This document shows, piece by piece, positions 24,931 to 33,540 of a stretch of 64,000 nt of DNA. Numbering within the stretch: position 1 is the stretch's first letter; every line of letters begins with the position of its first letter. Below the pieces are notes generated by a model. It was not told the origin of the DNA, searched no databases, and worked only from the letters and a program-made list of their open reading frames with translations. This DNA is from Roseomonas haemaphysalidis. Its GTDB lineage: Bacteria; Pseudomonadota; Alphaproteobacteria; Acetobacterales; Acetobacteraceae. The DNA lies in NCBI RefSeq assembly GCF_017355405.1, contig NZ_CP061177.1:2277001-2341000 (forward strand). Direction: 5' to 3'. Position numbers and translations under genes: made by a program.

Positions 24931-27044
24931 GGGTACACGGCTTCCGGGCAGGCCTGGGGGATGGCGGGAAAGGGGGCTGCTTTGGGGGATATGGCCTGGG
25001 GGGAGGCCGAGGAAACGGCTCCGTCCGGCGCCGTGGCGGGCGTGGACAGGGCAGGAAAGGTCAGGCGCATGGTCGTGCCCTGGCCGGGCCGGCTGAAGAC
25101 CTCAAGGTCCGCCCCGGCACGGCGCAGCAGTTCACGGGCCTGCCAGGCCCCGATGCCGCTGCCCAGCGGTTTCTGCGTCGCCAGCGGGCGGAACAGTTGG
25201 TCGCGGACGAATTCTGCGGTCATGCCTATTCCTTGGTCGGCGATGTCGATCACCACGCGGTGCTGCCCATGGCGAACCCGTACCTGAACCGCCTGCCCGG
25301 GGGATGAGGCTTCGGCGGCATTGTTCAGCAGATGGGTCAGCGCGGCATCGAACGGCTCCGCACCCATCGCCACCCGCAGCGCCGGGCGGCCGTCGTCCTG
25401 CAGTTCCACGGCGCGGTCGGCCGTCAGTTGGCGCAGCCGCTGCAGCGGCTCGATGGCATCATCCGCCGCGGCCTCCTCTTCCGGCTGACGCAGCCGGGCG
25501 ATCAAGGTGTTGATCCGCGTCGCGGAAGCGCGGACGGTCAGCAGCATGTCGCGCTGGAACTCCGGGTCATGAATATTGGCGTCGGCGTTGGACAACAACA
25601 TGGTCAGCTGGCTGGCGACCGTTTTCACGTCATGGGCCACAAAGGCGAAGCGCTGCGCGTGGTCCTGCAATTGCTGCTGCTCGGCCAGCCGCTCCGCGCT
25701 GCGGCGTTCGGCCAGGAACATCGCCACCTCGCGGCCCAGGCTGCGCAGCAGGTCGAACACCTCGCCGTCCAGCGGCAGCGGCGCGCGGGGCGGGGCCAGC
25801 AGCACGATGCCCAGCAGGCCGTCGCGGTGGTGCATCAGCGGCACGGCCAGCCACAGCGGGCCGCAGGCGCCGCGCAGCGCGGCCGCCTCTTCGGGCGCCA
25901 CCTCGGAAATCCAGTCGCCTTCGCGCAGCCGCTTCACCAAGGGGTGGGTGGCGGCCAGCGACAAGGGGGCTTCCGGGCTGTTCCAGGAGCCGGCCCATTC
26001 GAAGTCGCCGTTCACGGCGGCGGGCTCGCGCATCAGAAGCATGCCGGCGGGGCTGTCGGCCGGGTCTGCCACGGCGCGGATGGCGCGCAGCGGGGCGGTC
26101 AGTTCGGGCGCCGACAGGGTGGCGACGCAGCGCAGCCATTCCTGCCGGTAGTCGTAGCGGGCGGTGAAGAAGTGGTCGACCAGCGAGCGGCGCAGGCGCG
26201 AGCGGAAGGAGCGGGCGGTGGTGGCCAGCGCCAGCGCCACCACGGTGCCGGACCACAGCACCAGCTCGGCGGGCCGTGCCCAGTCCTCGCTCAGATGCTG
26301 CAGTGCCTCGCCCACCGCGCCGACGGCCAGCAGGAAGCTGCCGGCCACCAGCAGCGTCGCGCCATGGAACACCACCTGCCGCGATACTGGCGGGTTGCGC
26401 CGCCAGCGGCGGTCGCGCACCGCGCCCAGCGCCAGCAGCGGCATGACCAGGGCGGTCAGCACCGCCCGCGCATCGGCCAGGGCGGGGGAAGGGGCGCGGG
26501 TCAGCGCCGCGTGAGCGTAAAGAATGACGTCAAACGCGGCCAGGCCGCCGAGCGCGATGCAGGGCAGCACCACATGCCAGCGGGCGGCGTCATCCGCGTT
26601 GCGGTACAGGTTCTCGGCCAGCAGCATCACCAGCAGCACCAGCGTCAGCCGCGCCAGCACGGAAGGCGAGCCAAGCGCGGCGACGCTGAGCAGGCCGACC
26701 ACGTCCGGAAACAAGGTGGACAACGCCAACAGCATCACCACCGCGCCGGCCAGCGCGAAGCGACGCAGCAGCGGCCAGGCGGCCGCCCCCCCGACGCGAT
26801 GCCCCACGGCCACCAGCAGCGCGAAGCCGGTGCCGACGCGCAGGATCTCCAGCCCCCCCGAAAGCCCGCCTGTCGGGTCCGCCGGCGCCAGGGCGACCGA
26901 GGCGGCCCAGGCAGCGGCGACCAGGCAGGCCGCAGCCGGCCACAACGCCCGCCGGCCGCGACCGCTGACCAGGGCCATCAGGCCCCAGGCCAAGCACGCC
27001 GCGGCGCAGCCGGTGTACAGCAGCGGGGAGGCCGCGTCGGTCAC
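24927..27044 (-). CDS. prsK: XrtA/PEP-CTERM system histidine kinase PrsK
   Basis: A 705-residue sensor kinase. About eight hydrophobic segments fill residues 1–275, a GAF-like region covers about 310–445, the H-box is FVAHDVKT with His471, and the catalytic domain shows an N-box (LTHLLNNAAEAS) and a G-box (DQGIGM, GSGIG). The signal sensed is unknown. The start is GTG 27044, overlapping the stop of the sugar transferase gene by 4 bases (GTGA), with GGAAGGGG just upstream. It is co-translated with prsR, its expected partner. Confidence 0.93.
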   Translation of the reverse strand: MTDAASPLLYTGCAAACLAWGLMALVSGRGRRALWPAAACLVAAAWAASVALAPADPTGGLSGGLEILRVGTGFALLVAVGHRVGGAAAWPLLRRFALAGAVVMLLALSTLFPDVVGLLSVAALGSPSVLARLTLVLLVMLLAENLYRNADDAARWHVVLPCIALGGLAAFDVILYAHAALTRAPSPALADARAVLTALVMPLLALGAVRDRRWRRNPPVSRQVVFHGATLLVAGSFLLAVGAVGEALQHLSEDWARPAELVLWSGTVVALALATTARSFRSRLRRSLVDHFFTARYDYRQEWLRCVATLSAPELTAPLRAIRAVADPADSPAGMLLMREPAAVNGDFEWAGSWNSPEAPLSLAATHPLVKRLREGDWISEVAPEEAAALRGACGPLWLAVPLMHHRDGLLGIVLLAPPRAPLPLDGEVFDLLRSLGREVAMFLAERRSAERLAEQQQLQDHAQRFAFVAHDVKTVASQLTMLLSNADANIHDPEFQRDMLLTVRASATRINTLIARLRQPEEEAAADDAIEPLQRLRQLTADRAVELQDDGRPALRVAMGAEPFDAALTHLLNNAAEASSPGQAVQVRVRHGQHRVVIDIADQGIGMTAEFVRDQLFRPLATQKPLGSGIGAWQARELLRRAGADLEVFSRPGQGTTMRLTFPALSTPATAPDGAVSSASPQAISPKAAPFPAIPQACPEAVYP

Positions 27045-28375
27045 CGCGCCCCTTCCTGCAACAGCACGACGCGCACGGTGGCCACCAGGATCAGCAGATC
27101 CAGGAACAGGCTGCGGCGCCGCACATAATAAAGGTCGTAGGCCAGCTTCATGCGGGCATCTTCCACGGAAGCGCCGTAGGGATAGTTAACCTGTGCCCAG
27201 CCGGTGATGCCAGGCTTCACGCAGGCGCGGTCATCGTAATGCGGGATGATCCGGCCCAGCTCGGCCACAAAGGCCGGGCGCTCGGGGCGGGGGCCCACGA
27301 AGGCCATGTCACCGCGCAGCACGTTGAGGATCTGCGGCAGCTCGTCGATCCGGGTCAGGCGCATGAAGCGGCCGAAGCGGGTGACGCGGGAGTCCCGCTT
27401 GGTGGCCCACTTGGCCACGCCGCCGACCTCGGCATCCACGACCATGCTGCGGAACTTGGTGAGCGTGAAGACCTTGCCGTTCAGCCCGACACGCTCCTGT
27501 CGGTAAAACACCGGCCCCTTGCTGTCCAGCTTCACGATCAGCGCGGCCACCAGCATCACCGGCAGTGTCACCAGCAGAAGGGCCAGAGACACCGTGATGT
27601 CGAACGCTCGGCGCAGGAAGGACTGCAGGCGGCCGTCCGAGCGCCCGGTGCGCTGCAGCCAGTCGGGTGCCAGCTGATCCGTGGCAACCCGGTTGTGGCG
27701 GCATTCCTGGAACTCGGCATCGTTCAGCAGGCGGATGCCGGCGGCGTCAAAAGCGCGCCGGGTCTGGTCGTCCTGCAGGGCGGCGGGGGCCACCACGGCC
27801 CAGATGCGACGGGCGCGCAGCTGTTCCGGATTGCGCAGCAGGGCCGCGGGGTCCTCGGACACCGGCAGGCGGGACACGTCGAAGACGCTGTTGCCGGCCT
27901 CGGGCTCCACATTGTTTCTGTCCGCGTCGGGCAGGATCAGGATGCGCCGGCGCATGAAGCCGCGCCGGAGCAGCAGGGTGAAGGCCAGACGCGTCACGAT
28001 GACGGCGGCGATGCAGCCGAGCAGCATCTCCAGCAGAAAGCCGGGATACAGCGCACGGAGCGACGCGGGCGTCAGCAGCATCAGCGTCAGCCAGGTGGCC
28101 ATCGCCAGCAGCAGCGCCGCAAGGCCGGTGCCGATCAGCAGCCGGCGCATGCCGGACAGCAGCTGCGGCTGGTAAAGCCCGCTGGCGCTGCACACCACGC
28201 CGGACGACAGCGCCAGCAGGCCCGCGACCAAGGCCGCGCGGCTGTGATCCACCGGATAGCCGGCCGGCATTCCGGCCGCCATCAGGAGATAGGCGGCCAG
28301 AAAGACCGCCAAAAATTCCGATAGATAGAGAAATACTAGTTCGGAACGAATGTTATGGCCGAACATGCTCGTCAT
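27041..28375 (-). CDS. XrtA/PEP-CTERM system initiating sugar transferase
   Basis: A 444-residue polyprenyl-phosphate sugar-1-phosphate transferase. Four N-terminal helices (to about residue 130) and a CoA-binding-like middle precede the bacterial sugar transferase domain: FDITVSLALLLVTLP membrane hairpin, KLDSKGPVFYRQERVGLNG, RIDELPQ and FVGPRPERP with KPGITGWAQVNYPYG. It matches the exosortase A-linked family TIGR03013 as I recall it. It loads the first sugar phosphate on undecaprenyl phosphate. ATG 28375 has GAGGT 6 bases before it. It heads the minus-strand operon that starts in the divergent region. Confidence 0.92.
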   Translation of the reverse strand: MTSMFGHNIRSELVFLYLSEFLAVFLAAYLLMAAGMPAGYPVDHSRAALVAGLLALSSGVVCSASGLYQPQLLSGMRRLLIGTGLAALLLAMATWLTLMLLTPASLRALYPGFLLEMLLGCIAAVIVTRLAFTLLLRRGFMRRRILILPDADRNNVEPEAGNSVFDVSRLPVSEDPAALLRNPEQLRARRIWAVVAPAALQDDQTRRAFDAAGIRLLNDAEFQECRHNRVATDQLAPDWLQRTGRSDGRLQSFLRRAFDITVSLALLLVTLPVMLVAALIVKLDSKGPVFYRQERVGLNGKVFTLTKFRSMVVDAEVGGVAKWATKRDSRVTRFGRFMRLTRIDELPQILNVLRGDMAFVGPRPERPAFVAELGRIIPHYDDRACVKPGITGWAQVNYPYGASVEDARMKLAYDLYYVRRRSLFLDLLILVATVRVVLLQEGAR

Positions 28376-28520
28376 CGCCGACCTCGTCTGCAGAGCCTCT
28401 GGGGCTTCGGTAACGCAGCGTTAGCACTAAAGGCCGGAGTTTTGGAAGGGATTCGTCAATAATTCTCATTTGCGTACTATGAAAATCTCAGTAATCAAGA
28501 CGAAAAAAAATGCATAAATT

Positions 28521-28533
28521 GATGTAAATTTCC
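28521..28533 (+). promoter_or_regulatory. GTGTAAA(A/T)TTT-like motif, copy 4
   Basis: GATGTAAATTTCC in the divergent region; the core TGTAAATTT is shared with copy 5, 73 bases downstream. Confidence 0.4.
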
Positions 28534-28543
28534 GTTCTGTCTG

Positions 28544-28570
28544 AAATGACAAACATTGAAAGCGTCATTT
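28544..28570. promoter_or_regulatory. Inverted repeat AAATGAC-N13-GTCATTT
   Basis: Perfect 7-bp arms around a 13-base spacer, lying between motif copies 4 and 5. No T-run follows, and the spacing suits a dimeric regulator or enhancer-type site better than a terminator. The binding protein is unknown. Confidence 0.4.
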
Positions 28571-28593
28571 TTCATAACTGTTCTTCCAGCCAA

Positions 28594-28605
28594 GGTGTAA
28601 ATTTC
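28594..28605 (+). promoter_or_regulatory. GTGTAAA(A/T)TTT-like motif, copy 5
   Basis: GGTGTAAATTTC, about 115 bases upstream of the export lipoprotein start; nearly identical to copy 3 upstream of the glycosyltransferase at 15588. Confidence 0.4.
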
Positions 28606-28717
28606 TCATTGCAGCTGGAGCGGCTTCTGTTAACGTCCGGGCCAGTAGCGGAGGCAGGTTCGCCGGCCAACCGGTGCGCTCCATCCCTCGACCCGATTGC
28701 GAAGCAGGACCCCGCCG

Positions 28718-29344
28718 ATGACCGGTCGTTTCGTCAGAATATCGTCCAGCATCCTTTGTGTGCTGGCGCTGTCCGCATGTGCGGGCCAGCCAACCACGCC
28801 GCCGCCGGCGATCAGTGCCCCCGAGGCGGCGTCTGATTACCTGCTGGGCCCGGGCGACACGTTGAATGTGTTCGTGTACCGCGCGCCCGAGCTGAGCCAG
28901 AGCGACCTGCCGGTCCGCCCGGACGGCCGGATCTCCCTGCCGCTGGTGCCCGACATCGATGCCGCGGGCCTGACGCCCACCCGGCTGGCCCGGGTGATCG
29001 AGGGTCGCCTCAAGGAATATGTGCGCGACCCGAACGTCACCGTCATGGTGCGCTCCTTTGTCGGCCCGTCCAGCCGTCAGGTGCGGGTGATCGGCGAAGC
29101 CGCCCAGCCGATGTCGATGCCCTACCGCGATGGCCAGACCGTGCTGGACGTGATGATCGCCACCCGCGGCCTGACGCGCTACGCCTCCGGCAACCGCGCC
29201 GAGATCGTCCGCCGCACCAGCCCGAACGGGCCGGCGCAGGTGATCCCGGTGCGGCTGGCCGACCTGCTGCGTGACGGTGACATTTCCCAGGACATCCCGA
29301 TGCAGCCGGGCGATACGCTGGTCATTCCGCAGGGTTGGTTCTGA
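28718..29344 (+). CDS. XrtA-system polysaccharide export lipoprotein (Wza/EpsA-like)
   Basis: A 208-residue lipoprotein. The signal peptide ends with lipobox LSAC (residues 19–22 region), followed by the poly-export domain (YLLGPGDTLNVFVYRAPELS, VRPDGRISLPLVPDI) and a SLBB-like segment (VRVIGEAAQPMSMPYRD). It should form the periplasmic/outer-membrane export channel for the exopolysaccharide. ATG 28718 has AGGA 8 bases before it; an in-frame TTG at 28697 is the less likely start. It leads the plus-strand operon and is 3 bases from the next gene. Confidence 0.92.
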   Translation: MTGRFVRISSSILCVLALSACAGQPTTPPPAISAPEAASDYLLGPGDTLNVFVYRAPELSQSDLPVRPDGRISLPLVPDIDAAGLTPTRLARVIEGRLKEYVRDPNVTVMVRSFVGPSSRQVRVIGEAAQPMSMPYRDGQTVLDVMIATRGLTRYASGNRAEIVRRTSPNGPAQVIPVRLADLLRDGDISQDIPMQPGDTLVIPQGWF

Positions 29345-29347
29345 GTC

Positions 29348-30862
29348 ATGGATCTTCGCACTTTCTCTCGGCGGCAGCTCGCTGCCGGCTGGCGGCACCG
29401 CTGGAAGGCGCTGATGGTCGGCTGGCTGGTCTGCCTGCTCGGCTGGGCCGGTGTCTACACCATCCCGAATCAGTTCGATTCGAGCGCCCGGATCTACGCT
29501 GATGCCGACGCCATCCTGGGCACGCTGCTGAGAGGGATTGCGATCGACAGCTCGCCGGCCAGCCAGGTGGAGGTGCTGCAGCGGACGCTGCTGAGCGCCC
29601 CGAACCTGGAAAAGGTGATTGTCAACACGGAGCTGGACAAGCGCGTCAACGGCTCGACCGAGCGGTCGCAGCTGGTGGCGCGCTTGGCCAGGGAGATCCG
29701 TATCTCCCCGCAAACGCGCAACCTGTTCACCATCGAGTACCGTGACCGCGACCCGCGCGTGGCGCAGCAGGTGGTGCAGGCGACGCTGACCCTGTTCCTG
29801 GAAGCGGCCACCAACACCGACCGGCAGCAGATGGAAGGCGCGCGCTCCTTTATCCAGCAGCAGATCGCCTCCTACGAGGTGCAGCTGCGGCAGGCGGAGC
29901 GCCGCCGCGCCGATTTCCAGGCCCGCTACATCGACCTGCTGCCCAATGCGGCGCTGGGTGGTGCGTCCCGCCTGGAATCCGCCCGGTCCCGCCTGGTGCA
30001 GGTGCAGGGTGAGCTGGAAGACGCCCAGATGCGCCGCCGGATCACCCAGCAGCAGCTGGATGCCGCGCCGCCGCAGCTGGCTCAGCCGGAAGTCCGCATC
30101 GGTGGCGGCGGCGACCCGGCGGTGGAGGCCGCGCAGCGCAACCTGCGCGACCTGCAGCTGCGCTTCACCGACCAGCACCCCGACGTGATCGCGGCCCGCC
30201 GCGCCCTGGCCGCCGCCCGCAGCGGCGGTGGCGGTGGTGGCAGCAGCCGCGTCCTCGGCTCGTCCTCCGCGCCGCGCGCCAATCCCCTGTACGAGGAGCT
30301 GAAGGTGCGGCTGGTCGATGTCGACACGCATATCAGCTCGCTGCAGCGGCAGGAGCGGGCAGGGCGCGAAGAAGTCGAGCGGCTGGACGGCGTTGCCCGT
30401 GCCGAGCCGGAACTGCAGGCGCAGTTCCTGAACCTCGACCGCGACTACAACGTGCTGCGCAAGAATTACGAAGAGCTGCTGGCCCGTCGCGAGGCGCTGA
30501 CCATCGCCGGCGCGGCGCGCGACAGCTCGGACCGCGTGCGGCTTGAGGTGATCGACCCGCCGACGCTGGCGACCCGCCCGGCCTCGCCCAACCGCCCGCT
30601 GCTGCTGACCGGCGTGCTGGTCGCAGGCCTCGGCGCCGGTGCCTTCATCGCGCTGGTGATGTCGCAGCTGGATCAGGGCTTCTACACGGCACAGGATCTG
30701 CGCAAGCTTGGCCTTCCCGTGCTAGGAAGCATCTCTGCCACCCGGCGTCCGCGCCAGACGGGGGCGGCCGTGGGCTTCGCCTTCGGTGTCGTGGCCCTGC
30801 TGGTGGCCTTCGGCGCGGTCATGGCCGGAATACCCGGTCTCGTCTTGAGGATGCTCGCATGA
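29348..30862 (+). CDS. XrtA-system polysaccharide chain-length determinant (Wzz-like)
   Basis: A 504-residue inner-membrane polysaccharide co-polymerase. One helix near the N-terminus (LMVGWLVCLLGWAGVYTI) and another near the C-terminus (LLLTGVLVAGLGAGAFIALV) bracket a long periplasmic coiled coil rich in Gln and Arg. A third hydrophobic segment closes the protein. The Gly/Ser-rich stretch at about residues 293–305 is low complexity. It matches the PEP-CTERM chain-length family (TIGR03007, recalled). It works with the tyrosine autokinase whose ATG overlaps its stop by 4 bases. Confidence 0.92.
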   Translation: MDLRTFSRRQLAAGWRHRWKALMVGWLVCLLGWAGVYTIPNQFDSSARIYADADAILGTLLRGIAIDSSPASQVEVLQRTLLSAPNLEKVIVNTELDKRVNGSTERSQLVARLAREIRISPQTRNLFTIEYRDRDPRVAQQVVQATLTLFLEAATNTDRQQMEGARSFIQQQIASYEVQLRQAERRRADFQARYIDLLPNAALGGASRLESARSRLVQVQGELEDAQMRRRITQQQLDAAPPQLAQPEVRIGGGGDPAVEAAQRNLRDLQLRFTDQHPDVIAARRALAAARSGGGGGGSSRVLGSSSAPRANPLYEELKVRLVDVDTHISSLQRQERAGREEVERLDGVARAEPELQAQFLNLDRDYNVLRKNYEELLARREALTIAGAARDSSDRVRLEVIDPPTLATRPASPNRPLLLTGVLVAGLGAGAFIALVMSQLDQGFYTAQDLRKLGLPVLGSISATRRPRQTGAAVGFAFGVVALLVAFGAVMAGIPGLVLRMLA

Positions 30863-31803
30863 GCCTGCCCCGTGGTCGTGCCCATCTCGTCGAACGTGCC
30901 GTGGAGGCACTGGCCGAGACCGATGGCCGCCTTCCTCGTCCCATCGCGCCGGCGCCGCTGACCCCGGCGCCGGCGGCGCCTGCGGCACAGCCGCAAGGGG
31001 CACCGGCGGCAGCGGTGGCTGCCCCCGCGTCGGCCCCCGTTTCGGCCCCCGCTCAGGCGCGTGAGCCGGAGCAGCGGCCGGTCATCTCCACGGACACCTT
31101 GGTGTCCGCCGGCATGGTCGCGGCCCCCCTCGGCACGGTGCGCAGCCGGGTGATGGAGGAAATGAACCTGGTGCAGCAGCAGATCCTGCGCGCCATGGAT
31201 GAGGCGGGCAATGGCCGCAACCGCGTGGTGCTGGTCAGCAGCGCCCGGCCGGGCGAAGGCAAGTCCTTTGTGTCGTTGAACGTGGCGGCCTGCATGGCCA
31301 GCAACAGCACCCGCAACGTGGTGCTGGTGGATGCCGATGGCCGCCGCGGCGCGATCAGCGAGGCGCTGGGCGCCGGCCAGGCGCCAGGCCTGTGCGGCCT
31401 GACCGCGGCGCCGCAGGAGCGCCGCGCGCCCCTGATGGCCACCGCCATCAAGCGCCTGTTCTTTCTGCCCTTCGGTCAGATCACGCCGGGCGCCGGCTCG
31501 CGTCCGTCCGGTGCGGCGCTGGCGGATGCCATCACCCGCATGGCACGGGCGATGCCCGACCATGTGATGGTCCTGGACACGCCCCCCAGCCTGTCCACCA
31601 GCGATGCCAACGCGCTGTCGGCCATTGCCGGCGTGGTGGTGGTGGTGGTCGATGCCGAGCGCACGCAGCGCAACGAGGTCGAGGCGGCGCTGGACATGAT
31701 GGAAGCCTGCCCGTCGCTGCAGCTTCTGCTCAACCGCACCACGCTGACGGCGAATGACAGCTTCGGCGCCTATGGTGATTACGGTGCCGCTCATGCGGGC
31801 TGA
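30859..31803 (+). CDS. XrtA-associated tyrosine autokinase (BY-kinase)
   Basis: A 314-residue cytoplasmic BY-kinase. After an Ala/Pro-rich linker (about residues 28–70) come Walker A ARPGEGKS (129–136), Walker A' VVLVDADGRRGA and Walker B VMVLDTPPS. The usual tyrosine cluster is short: only two Tyr, in GAYGDYGAAHAG at the C-terminus. It should phosphorylate itself and set chain length through the adjacent Wzz-like protein. The Ala/Pro linker is GC-extreme and could vary in length between strains. Confidence 0.9.
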   Translation: MSLPRGRAHLVERAVEALAETDGRLPRPIAPAPLTPAPAAPAAQPQGAPAAAVAAPASAPVSAPAQAREPEQRPVISTDTLVSAGMVAAPLGTVRSRVMEEMNLVQQQILRAMDEAGNGRNRVVLVSSARPGEGKSFVSLNVAACMASNSTRNVVLVDADGRRGAISEALGAGQAPGLCGLTAAPQERRAPLMATAIKRLFFLPFGQITPGAGSRPSGAALADAITRMARAMPDHVMVLDTPPSLSTSDANALSAIAGVVVVVVDAERTQRNEVEAALDMMEACPSLQLLLNRTTLTANDSFGAYGDYGAAHAG

Positions 31804-33529
31804 ACTGATGCGCGGCACGTCCCTGGCCGCCGCCGCCACCTGGCTCGCCCTGGCAAGCCCCGCGCATGCCCAGCCCCGGCCCCTGTCGGGCAGCGGCTCC
31901 TCGGGCCTCGGGTCGGGATCAATTAGCCGCCCGGGCATCCTGAGCGGCAGCGACGTGGCAGAAGGTGCCTCGGGCGGTGCCGATTCCAGCCCGGTCCGGC
32001 TGGGCGATTTCGGCCTGCCCTTCGGCTCTGCGGTCGATACTGGGGCGGATGCCGGGCAGCAGCGTGGCTGGAACATCGTGCCCAGCCTCGGCATCTCGCA
32101 GCTGGCGACCGACAACATCAACCAGACCCGGCGCAACAAGCAGGCCGAGTTCGTGACCTCGATCACGCCCGGGGTGCTGGTGACGATGGATACGGCGCGG
32201 GCGCAGGGCGTGGTCAGCTATGACCCGAGCTACCGCTACTATGCCAACGGCACCTCGCAATCCGGCGTCGATCACAACTTCAACGGTCAGGTGCTGCTGA
32301 CCCTGGTGCCGGAATTCCTGTTCCTGGACCTGCGTGGCAGCGCGTCCCGGCAGGCGGCGGGTGGCGGCTACAACCAGGGTGGCGAGAACACCACCTCGCG
32401 CGACAACACCATCCAGACCACCAGCTTCCAGATCTCGCCCTATATCCTGCAGCGCTTCGGCGGCACCGCCAACCTGCAGCTCGGCTACGCGTTCCAGTCC
32501 GTGACGCAGGACAGCCGCGACAACACCGTCCTGCTGGGCCCGAACGGGCTGCCGTACTTCCAGGACCAGGACTTCACGGCGCATGAGTTCTACGCCGTGG
32601 TCCGCAGCGGCGAGGAGTTCGGCCGGCTGGCTTTGGAAGGCCGCCTGATCTCCACCGATTATATCGGCACCGGCGTGCTGGATGGCGCTTATCGCCGCAC
32701 CGCCGCGGTGGAAGGGCGTTATGCCATCAACCGGTTCGTATCCGCCCTGGGTGAGATCGGCTTCGAGGAGCAGCGCTACTCGGGCCTGCCGCCGTTTGAA
32801 TTGTCAGAAGCCATCTGGTCAGTCGGCACACGGCTGACCTTCTCCGAAGACAGCTGGGTGACGGTACGCTACGGGCACCATGACGGCTTCAACTCGGTGC
32901 AGGCCGAGGGCACCGTCGGGCTGGGCGTCCGCACCCGGCTTTACGGCAGCTACGGCGAGCGGATCGGCACGGGCGCGCAGCGCGCCGCCGACCTGTTGAC
33001 CAACACCACGCTGGACGATCTCGGCAACCCGGTGGACCGCAACACGGGCGGCCCCATCGTGCAGCCTTTCGCCAACTCGCTGCTGGGCGTGCAAAGCAGC
33101 GTCATGCGCACGCGCACCGGCACCGCGACGATCAGCCAGGGCTGGGACCGCGACACCTTCAGCCTGACGCTGTTGCGCGAGGAGCGGACGCCGGTATCGG
33201 TCGATCCCGGCACCTTCACCGAGCCGACCAGCGGCAACTCCGCCAGCTTCACCTGGAGCCACTCGCTGAGCCCGTCGACCTCGACCAGCCTGTCGCTGCA
33301 ATACGGCACCTACGAGTCCGCGCGCTTCGGCGATGGCAACGTGTATTCGGTGCAGGCCTCACTGTTCAGCGAGTTGAAGCCCGGGCTGGTGGGCTCGCTG
33401 CAGCTGATCAGCAGCAGCCGGTCCAACCAGGCATCCTTCGACCGCTCGCGCTTTGATCGGTTCGGGGACAACTCTTCCGGCCGCGCGCTGCAGAACACCA
33501 TTATCGCCGGCCTGCGGCAGACTTTCTGA
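31793..33529 (+). CDS. PEP-CTERM system-associated outer-membrane beta-barrel protein
   Basis: About 578 residues with a signal peptide (AAAATWLALASPAHAQ) and then a region dominated by alternating hydrophobic residues and Tyr/Gln/Asn-rich turns, ending in Phe (GLRQTF), the typical C-terminal signal of outer-membrane barrels. It corresponds to the TIGR03016 family of XrtA loci as I recall it; its exact role, perhaps polymer passage through the outer membrane, is unknown. ATG 31793 or 31808 are both possible starts; the gene overlaps the kinase gene by a few bases. Confidence 0.85.
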   Translation: MRAELMRGTSLAAAATWLALASPAHAQPRPLSGSGSSGLGSGSISRPGILSGSDVAEGASGGADSSPVRLGDFGLPFGSAVDTGADAGQQRGWNIVPSLGISQLATDNINQTRRNKQAEFVTSITPGVLVTMDTARAQGVVSYDPSYRYYANGTSQSGVDHNFNGQVLLTLVPEFLFLDLRGSASRQAAGGGYNQGGENTTSRDNTIQTTSFQISPYILQRFGGTANLQLGYAFQSVTQDSRDNTVLLGPNGLPYFQDQDFTAHEFYAVVRSGEEFGRLALEGRLISTDYIGTGVLDGAYRRTAAVEGRYAINRFVSALGEIGFEEQRYSGLPPFELSEAIWSVGTRLTFSEDSWVTVRYGHHDGFNSVQAEGTVGLGVRTRLYGSYGERIGTGAQRAADLLTNTTLDDLGNPVDRNTGGPIVQPFANSLLGVQSSVMRTRTGTATISQGWDRDTFSLTLLREERTPVSVDPGTFTEPTSGNSASFTWSHSLSPSTSTSLSLQYGTYESARFGDGNVYSVQASLFSELKPGLVGSLQLISSSRSNQASFDRSRFDRFGDNSSGRALQNTIIAGLRQTF

Positions 33530-33540
33530 GAGGCGCCCGG

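Larger units (their letters stand above)
28376..28717. other. AT-rich divergent promoter region of the two XrtA operons
   Basis: 342 bases separate the initiating sugar transferase (minus) and the export lipoprotein (plus). Bases 28440–28610 are AT-rich, with a run of eight A at 28503–28510, two GTGTAAA-type motifs (28521, 28594) and a 7-bp inverted repeat AAATGAC/GTCATTT (28544–28570). No reliable open frame is present. A GG-N10-GC match exists near 28405–28420 but lacks the rest of a sigma-54 consensus. Confidence 0.65.

Noticed and set aside
21219..25287. Very long plus-strand frames (803 and 876 codons) opposite prsT and prsR/prsK
   Set aside because: Antisense shadows of repeat-rich GC-rich genes; no ribosome-binding site and no domain, while the opposite strand carries clear TPR, AAA+ and kinase motifs.
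28400..28422. GG-N10-GC match in the divergent XrtA promoter region
   Set aside because: Only the two dinucleotides match; the TGGCAC and TTGC contexts are missing, so it is not called as a sigma-54 promoter.
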